Of a stretch of DNA of 64,000 nt, positions 59,138 through 64,000 are shown one piece after another. Numbering within the stretch: the first letter of the stretch is position 1; every line of letters begins with the position of its first letter. The notes beneath the pieces are model-generated. The model saw only the letters and a list, made by a program, of their open reading frames with translations. It ran no database searches and had not been told where the DNA came from. The position numbers and the translations under genes were made by a program. Source of the stretch: Singulisphaera sp. GP187 (lineage in GTDB: Bacteria > Planctomycetota > Planctomycetia > Isosphaerales > Isosphaeraceae); NCBI RefSeq assembly GCF_900129635.1, contig NZ_FSRB01000001.1:5483501-5547500 (forward strand), written 5' to 3'.

Positions 59138-62100
59138 ATGGAAGCCCACGCCGATCAATTCGTGATCCAGGCCCGAGAACACCTGGCGGTCCTCGAACAG
59201 ACGCTCCTTTCCCTGGAAAACCCCGGAGGACCGGAGGAGCGCCGGGAACGGATCGACCGCGGCTTCCGGATCGTCCACTCGCTCAAGGGAGACGCGGGCT
59301 TCCTCGGCTACTCGTCGGTTCGAACCCTGGCGAACGCCATGGAAACGGTGCTGGAAGCGTTGAGAAGTGACGCGATCCCGGTTTCGCCCCTGGCGATCGA
59401 GCGCCTCCTCGTGGCTCGAGACCATCTCGCGACGCTGGTGGATGACCTGGGAAACAGCCATGCCGCGGATCTGAGCGAGATTCTCGCGCAACTCGAGCGG
59501 CTTGAGGACGCGCCGCTTCAGGGCTCTCAGGCGTGGGAGATCGATCTCCGGCAACTGGATCGGGAGTGTTCCGGCCGGATCGCGGGGTTCTTCGCGGCGT
59601 TCGAGCGCTGTGGAGCGGTCTCCGCCCCCCGGATCGAGATGGGCTTGGAGGATGTCACCGGTGACTTTGCCCGGGGCCCGATTCACTTCCGTGCCCGACT
59701 CAAGACGGCGCTCCAGGCCGAAGACATTCGCCGCGCCCTGGGGCTCTCGGCGGACGCGATGAACGTCCACCAGGACCGATCTTTGCCGCTTTCAGTGGAC
59801 CTCGCGGAATGGATGCGCGCCAGTCAGCGTCCCTTGGCGACGCTTCTTGCCGAACTCGATCGCCTGGGGGGCGTCGAGGACCCCGTTCTCGAATTCGCGG
59901 CGAGCGATTTAGCGGTCGGCCCCCCGGTTGGGCCGGTCCGGTTGCGAGGCAAATTGCGGACGGCGCTCGCTCAGCGGGAGGTTGAGCAACGACTCCGCTT
60001 CCCCGTTGAGAATCAGCAGGTCCAGTCACCAAGCGTGGCGATCGCGACGCCGGACCTCGCGGCCACCCCACTCGTGCCGCCTTCGGAATCAGCGCTGGCA
60101 ACCGTCGAGGGACTCGGTTCGGCAAGCCGAGTTCACGGGCAGGAACCCGACAAGACGGCGTCGCTGCGGATCAGCGTCGAGCTGCTTGACCGCCTGATGA
60201 CCCTGACCGGCGAGCTCACGCTGATCCGGAACCAGTCGCTCTTGGCTTTCGACCCGGATGACGGCCTGCTCCGGCCCATCGTGCAGCGGCTCGACGCGGT
60301 CACGTCCTCGCTCCAGGAAACGGTCTTACGGACCCGGATGCAGCCGGTCGGGAACCTGTTCGGGAAATTCCCGAGGGTGGTTCGCGACCTCGCGAGACAA
60401 CTCGGCAAGCAAGTGGAAATGACAGTCGTCGGCCGCGACGTCGAGCTCGATAAGACGATCCTCGAACAGCTTTCCGACCCGCTGACTCACCTGGTCCGCA
60501 ACAGCGTCGACCACGGGATCGAGTCCCCCGCGGAACGGGTTGCGAACGGCAAGCCCGCGGCCGGGCAAATCACGCTGACGGCCGCCCATGAGGACGGCCA
60601 GGTTCGCATCGAGATTCGCGACGACGGTCGGGGGATCGACCCCCAAGCCGTGCGGGCCAAGGCGCTCGCCATGCGGCTCAACACCGAGGCCGAACTCGAC
60701 CGGATGTCGACCCGTGAGTTACTGGCCCTGATCCTCCTTCCCGGCTTCTCGACCGCCCGGCAAGTCACCGAGGTGTCCGGGCGGGGGGTCGGCATGGATG
60801 TCGTCAAGACAAACATCGAGCACCTCGAAGGGTCGCTGACGATCGACTCCCAGTTCGGTGCCGGGACGGCGATGATCCTGCGGATGCCGCTGACCTTGGC
60901 GATCATCCCTTGCCTGATCCTGACGGTGAACGGCGAGCGTTACGCCATCCCCCAGCGTGAACTGGAAGAAGCGGTCTGCCTGCATCCCGGAATGACCGGC
61001 CGGATCGAGCAAGCCTACGACACGGAAGTCTATCGGTTGCGCGACCGGATCCTGCCGGTCGTCCGGCTCCGCGACGTGCTCAGCCGGCCGCATCCGTTCA
61101 CGGCGGAAGACAAGGCGGAGATCTTGAAGGAGCACGCGGCCAACGCCGACCCGGCCCGCATCGAGTACATCCTGGTGCTACGACTGCCCGGCCGCCGCTT
61201 CGGACTGGTCGTCGACGAGGTGCGCGGCACGGAGGAGATCGTCGTCAAGCCGATGCACGCCTCGATCAAACGGGTGGGCATCTTCACGGGCGCGACGATC
61301 ATGGGCGATGGCCGGGTGGCCTTGATCACCGACGTGGCCGGGATCGTCGAGCACGCGCGACTGAGCTTCGAGGCGGCGTTGGAATCAGAGAAGAAGGCCG
61401 CGAGTGCCCGCGAATCGACGCAGTCCCATCGCGTGCTCTTATTCGCATACGGGCCGCACGAGCAGTTCGCGTTGCCGCTGCTCCAGATCCGCCGGATCGA
61501 GATGATCGGCCGAGACCGGCTCGATCGCGTCGGTGATCACGAATACGTCACGGTCGACGGCAAGTCGTTGCGGGTGCTCCGACTCGACAAGGTGATCAAC
61601 GTCTCCGCCCCTGAGCCGGCCTTGGCGGAGTCGAGTTCGCAGATGGCGCTGATCTTGCCGAAGTTCGTGAGCCAACCGATGGCGATTCTCGTGTCGCGGA
61701 TCGTCGACATGGAATCGTTGGCGGTCGACCTCCAGGAACACCCGGAACAAGACGAAGGCATTCTCGGTTCGGCGATCGTCCGCGACCGGCTGACCCTGTT
61801 CCTCGACCTGCATCGGCTGATGCAGAAATTGTTCAACAAGTCGGTGAAAGTTGTGGGGAACCCGGCGGCGGCAACGTCGACCCAACGGCCGAGTCGGCTG
61901 CTCCTGGTCGATGACACCCCCTTCTTTCGCGAGGTCGTCAAGCGTTACCTGGTGGCGGATGGCCACTACGTCGAGACGGCCGTGAACGGCGAGGACGCGC
62001 TGAGCCTACTCGCGACCGGACGCGAGTTCGACTTGATCGTCTCGGACATCGAGATGCCGATCATGGACGGCTGGGAGTTCGCTCGCGAGGTCCGTCGTCG

Positions 62101-62263
62101 TGGCGTCAAGACGCCGATGCTCGCGTTGACGTCGCTCAGCGGAATCCCCTACGAAGTCAAAGCCAAAGAATGCGGTTTCGACAGTTACGAGGTCAAACTC
62201 GACCATGACCGGCTCGTGCGCAAGGTCGGCAACCTCCTGATCGCCCAGTCCTCATTGACCTGA
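59138..62263 (+). CDS. cheA: Hybrid CheA kinase with two P2-like, two CheW and a receiver domain
   Basis: 1041 residues. HPt (1-120; His47 in RIVHSLKGDAGFLG), two homologous P2-like domains (about 132-207 and 220-291; each ends with a strand of type RLRGKLRTAL), P3 dimerisation (from about 343, SVELLDRLMTLTGELTLIRNQSLL), HATPase (about 440-585; LTHLVRNSVDHGIE, RDDGRGIDP, GRGVGMDVVKTNIE), CheW-like 1 (about 585-725), CheW-like 2 (about 764-895), and a receiver domain (about 920-1040) with phospho-acceptor D970 in LIVSDIEMPIMDGW. Such hybrid kinases are found in chemosensory systems for functions other than flagellar motility. It is coupled to the HPt-STAS gene before it and CheW/MCP after it. 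Confidence 0.93.
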   Translation: MEAHADQFVIQAREHLAVLEQTLLSLENPGGPEERRERIDRGFRIVHSLKGDAGFLGYSSVRTLANAMETVLEALRSDAIPVSPLAIERLLVARDHLATLVDDLGNSHAADLSEILAQLERLEDAPLQGSQAWEIDLRQLDRECSGRIAGFFAAFERCGAVSAPRIEMGLEDVTGDFARGPIHFRARLKTALQAEDIRRALGLSADAMNVHQDRSLPLSVDLAEWMRASQRPLATLLAELDRLGGVEDPVLEFAASDLAVGPPVGPVRLRGKLRTALAQREVEQRLRFPVENQQVQSPSVAIATPDLAATPLVPPSESALATVEGLGSASRVHGQEPDKTASLRISVELLDRLMTLTGELTLIRNQSLLAFDPDDGLLRPIVQRLDAVTSSLQETVLRTRMQPVGNLFGKFPRVVRDLARQLGKQVEMTVVGRDVELDKTILEQLSDPLTHLVRNSVDHGIESPAERVANGKPAAGQITLTAAHEDGQVRIEIRDDGRGIDPQAVRAKALAMRLNTEAELDRMSTRELLALILLPGFSTARQVTEVSGRGVGMDVVKTNIEHLEGSLTIDSQFGAGTAMILRMPLTLAIIPCLILTVNGERYAIPQRELEEAVCLHPGMTGRIEQAYDTEVYRLRDRILPVVRLRDVLSRPHPFTAEDKAEILKEHAANADPARIEYILVLRLPGRRFGLVVDEVRGTEEIVVKPMHASIKRVGIFTGATIMGDGRVALITDVAGIVEHARLSFEAALESEKKAASARESTQSHRVLLFAYGPHEQFALPLLQIRRIEMIGRDRLDRVGDHEYVTVDGKSLRVLRLDKVINVSAPEPALAESSSQMALILPKFVSQPMAILVSRIVDMESLAVDLQEHPEQDEGILGSAIVRDRLTLFLDLHRLMQKLFNKSVKVVGNPAAATSTQRPSRLLLVDDTPFFREVVKRYLVADGHYVETAVNGEDALSLLATGREFDLIVSDIEMPIMDGWEFAREVRRRGVKTPMLALTSLSGIPYEVKAKECGFDSYEVKLDHDRLVRKVGNLLIAQSSLT

Positions 62264-62274
62264 AGAGAGCCCCC

Positions 62275-62748
62275 ATGGAGTCGCAACGCCTGTTCTGCAC
62301 GTTCCGCGTGGACGGCCGCCTCTTCGGCGTCGACATCCTCGACGTCAAGGAGGTCACCGCCGAGACGACCTCCACGCGCGTCGCGCATGCTCCCGACGAG
62401 GTGCTCGGCCTGGTGAATATTCGCGGGCACATCTACCTCGCCCTGGACTTGCGGCGCCTGCTGGGAGTGCCGGCCACGGAGGTGACGGGCGAGAGCCGGC
62501 TGGTCCTCTTCAAGCCTTCGGTCGGCAGCGCGTTCGGAGTGGTCGTCGATCAGATCGCGGAGATCCAGACCGTCGACTCCAATCAGATTGAAAGCTTCAC
62601 GCAAAATGACCACGAGAACGCCCTTGCGAACGTGCGCCGGGTCGACCTTATCGACGCGGTCTGCAAGCTGAGCGGAGAACTGCTCGTCGTTCTGAACCCG
62701 CGACGGTTTCTCGCCGTCGTCGAACAAAAGTTGTCCGCCCTCGCCTGA
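62275..62748 (+). CDS. cheW: Chemotaxis coupling protein CheW
   Basis: 157 residues, one CheW domain: RLFCTFRVDGRLFGVDILDVKEV, HAPDEVLGLVNIRGHIYLALDLRRLLG, and SAFGVVVDQIAEIQTVDSNQIESF. It connects the hybrid CheA (59138) to the membrane receptor downstream (62789). ATG 62275 is 11 bases after the CheA stop. It differs clearly from the CheW at 16224. Confidence 0.92.
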   Translation: MESQRLFCTFRVDGRLFGVDILDVKEVTAETTSTRVAHAPDEVLGLVNIRGHIYLALDLRRLLGVPATEVTGESRLVLFKPSVGSAFGVVVDQIAEIQTVDSNQIESFTQNDHENALANVRRVDLIDAVCKLSGELLVVLNPRRFLAVVEQKLSALA

Positions 62749-62788
62749 CCAACCACCCTTGATCGCTTCTCCCTCGCAGGGGCTTCAT

Positions 62789-64000
62789 GTGAAAAATCTC
62801 AAACTTGCCCATAAGATGCTTGCGTCGACCCTGATATTGATGGCATCGATGCTGGCGGTGACTTACGTGGCCGTGACGCGGCTGACGGCCGTCAATTCCC
62901 AGGTTCGCCAACTCGTCGACCAGACCATCGTGAAACGCACGTTGGAGACCGAGCTGCACGTCAAGCTCCTGTCCAGTAACCGCGCCCAGAAGAACTCGAT
63001 CCTCTCGCCTAATGACGAGCAGTCGAAGGAGTTCGCGGCCGCGTCCCGGGCCAGTATGGTCGACGCTCGGACGATCCTGGAGCAACTCAAGGAGTTGATC
63101 GCGGCGGAAAAAAACGTCGGCCAGTCGGCCGCCGTCGAGGCGCTCGGAAAGGCGATCGACGGCTACCAGAAGCTCAACGACGAAGCCCTCGAACTCTCGG
63201 TGCAGAACTCCAACGTCAAAGCCAGAAAACTGCTCGCTGGCGATATTCAACGACAGATGGATATCCTTGCGGCGCATTTCCGGAAATGGGTCGGGGCGGT
63301 CCCCTCGAAAGAGGCTCCCAGCGCCGCCGACGTCGCCAGACTCAAGACGCTTTACGAAATCCATACCGCGTTGCTGGAATTGCAACCGAACACGACCAAA
63401 CATATCGAATCGTCCAATGACGAGGAAATGACCGCGCAGGAAAAGAAGCTGGCGGAGCTCCAGGACCGGATCCGGGGCGGGTTGACGGTCGCCGCCGGTG
63501 GTGACCCGACCAGCGAGGTCGAGCCGCGGGCCGCCCTGACCGACCTGAACAACGCCTTTGCCAATCTGTTCAGACTCTCAAGGTCGGACACGAACAATCG
63601 TTCCACGGCGATCTCCCTGGGCGCGGCCAAGCTCGCGGCCGACGAATTCGTCATCAAGATCAGCGACCTCGACCGGTTGCTCGCCAAGGAAGCCACGACC
63701 GGCCGTGACCTGAGCGAAGTCGCCTACCAGAATGGGCTCTGGTGGATCCTGGGGGTGGCGCTCGCGGGCGTGGTGCTAGGCGGTCTCTTCGCCTACTTCG
63801 TCACGCAGTCGATCACCCGACCGGTATTCGAGGTCCGAAACCTGGCGCAGGCGATGGCCAAAGGCGACCTCCGGCAGCGGATCCGGCTCAAACAGCACGA
63901 CGAGGTCGGTCAGCTCTCCGACGCGACCAACACCCTGGCGGAATCGCTCACGCTGATCGTCACCGAGATTCAGAAGGTCTCCGAAGGGCTGGCCGGCTCG
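62789..64000 (+). CDS. Membrane methyl-accepting chemotaxis protein, N-terminal part
   Basis: Open from GTG 62789 (GCAGGGG upstream) to the window edge, 404 codons so far. First transmembrane helix at about 10-30 (MLASTLILMASMLAVTYVAV), a periplasmic four-helix-bundle sensor (about 31-315: RLTAVNSQVRQLVDQ..., LLSSNRAQKNSIL, QNSNVKARKLLAGDI), a second helix (about 317-340, GLWWILGVALAGVVLGGLFAYFV) and a HAMP domain starting TQSITRPVFEVRNLAQAMAKGDLRQRIRL. The cytoplasmic signalling domain continues outside. It is the likely receptor of the second chemosensory cluster; its ligand is unknown. Confidence 0.88.
   Translation, partial: MKNLKLAHKMLASTLILMASMLAVTYVAVTRLTAVNSQVRQLVDQTIVKRTLETELHVKLLSSNRAQKNSILSPNDEQSKEFAAASRASMVDARTILEQLKELIAAEKNVGQSAAVEALGKAIDGYQKLNDEALELSVQNSNVKARKLLAGDIQRQMDILAAHFRKWVGAVPSKEAPSAADVARLKTLYEIHTALLELQPNTTKHIESSNDEEMTAQEKKLAELQDRIRGGLTVAAGGDPTSEVEPRAALTDLNNAFANLFRLSRSDTNNRSTAISLGAAKLAADEFVIKISDLDRLLAKEATTGRDLSEVAYQNGLWWILGVALAGVVLGGLFAYFVTQSITRPVFEVRNLAQAMAKGDLRQRIRLKQHDEVGQLSDATNTLAESLTLIVTEIQKVSEGLAGS

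Overview
The window is a high-GC bacterial chromosome segment that looks like a planctomycete, most likely of the Isosphaeraceae type. The evidence is a DUF1559 protein with a prepilin-type N-terminus (11117-12154), a beta-helix protein with a LEPR-XLL-like leader (MEGRLLLS, 32551-33915), a PEP-CTERM protein, ECF sigma/anti-sigma pairs and large secreted proteins. The genus is inferred from gene style only; there is no rRNA in the window.

Layout. 1-7.4 kb: the 3' end of glgC, a secreted NHL-type propeller, a Tat-exported aldo/keto reductase, and a SNF2 helicase followed by a SWIM zinc-finger protein with a histone-H1-like lysine tail. 7.6-10.6 kb: a mobile-element graveyard. A 184-bp-type dispersed palindromic element carries three independent insertions (two MITEs and a complete group II intron with an intact reverse transcriptase) and is followed by an amine-oxidase remnant. 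An uninterrupted copy of the same element at 30469-30652 gives the empty site, so all three insertions can be delimited to the base. 11-16 kb: the DUF1559 protein, an ECF sigma/anti-sigma pair in which the sigma gene is frameshifted, and a decayed PIN toxin.

16.2-25.2 kb: a complete chemosensory operon, cheW - soluble GAF-PAS-GAF MCP - cheR - cheA - cheC - cheD - cheY - cheB (cheB is frameshifted in its linker). 25.4-37.2 kb: mixed accessory genes. These include a frameshifted methyltransferase, a UBP zinc finger with a truncated redox partner, an unusual zincin, an SRPBCC protein under an ArsR-type operator whose repressor is broken, a flavodoxin, a UPF0173 hydrolase, a beta-helix protein, two GT4 glycosyltransferases and hpt. 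37.4-43.1 kb: a protein with exactly 19 TPR units of 102 bp, a PEP-CTERM protein and an ECF sigma - anti-sigma - secreted protein operon.

43.5-53.9 kb: a LacD-type aldolase, then a minus-strand lipopolysaccharide operon (kdsD - kdsC - a 1291-residue OstA/Lpt-like protein), then a large secreted (alpha/alpha)6-type glycosidase. 53.9-57.6 kb: three mobile elements stacked on the stop codon of that glycosidase (a TA-flanked palindromic MITE with one IS at each of its ends). 58.3-64 kb: a second, different chemosensory cluster, made of an HPt-STAS fusion, a hybrid CheA with two P2-like domains, two CheW domains and a receiver, then CheW and a membrane MCP cut by the window edge.

Several genes carry single-base frameshifts (sigma factor, cheB, methyltransferase, IS701 transposase). 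From the sequence alone these cannot be told apart from assembly errors.
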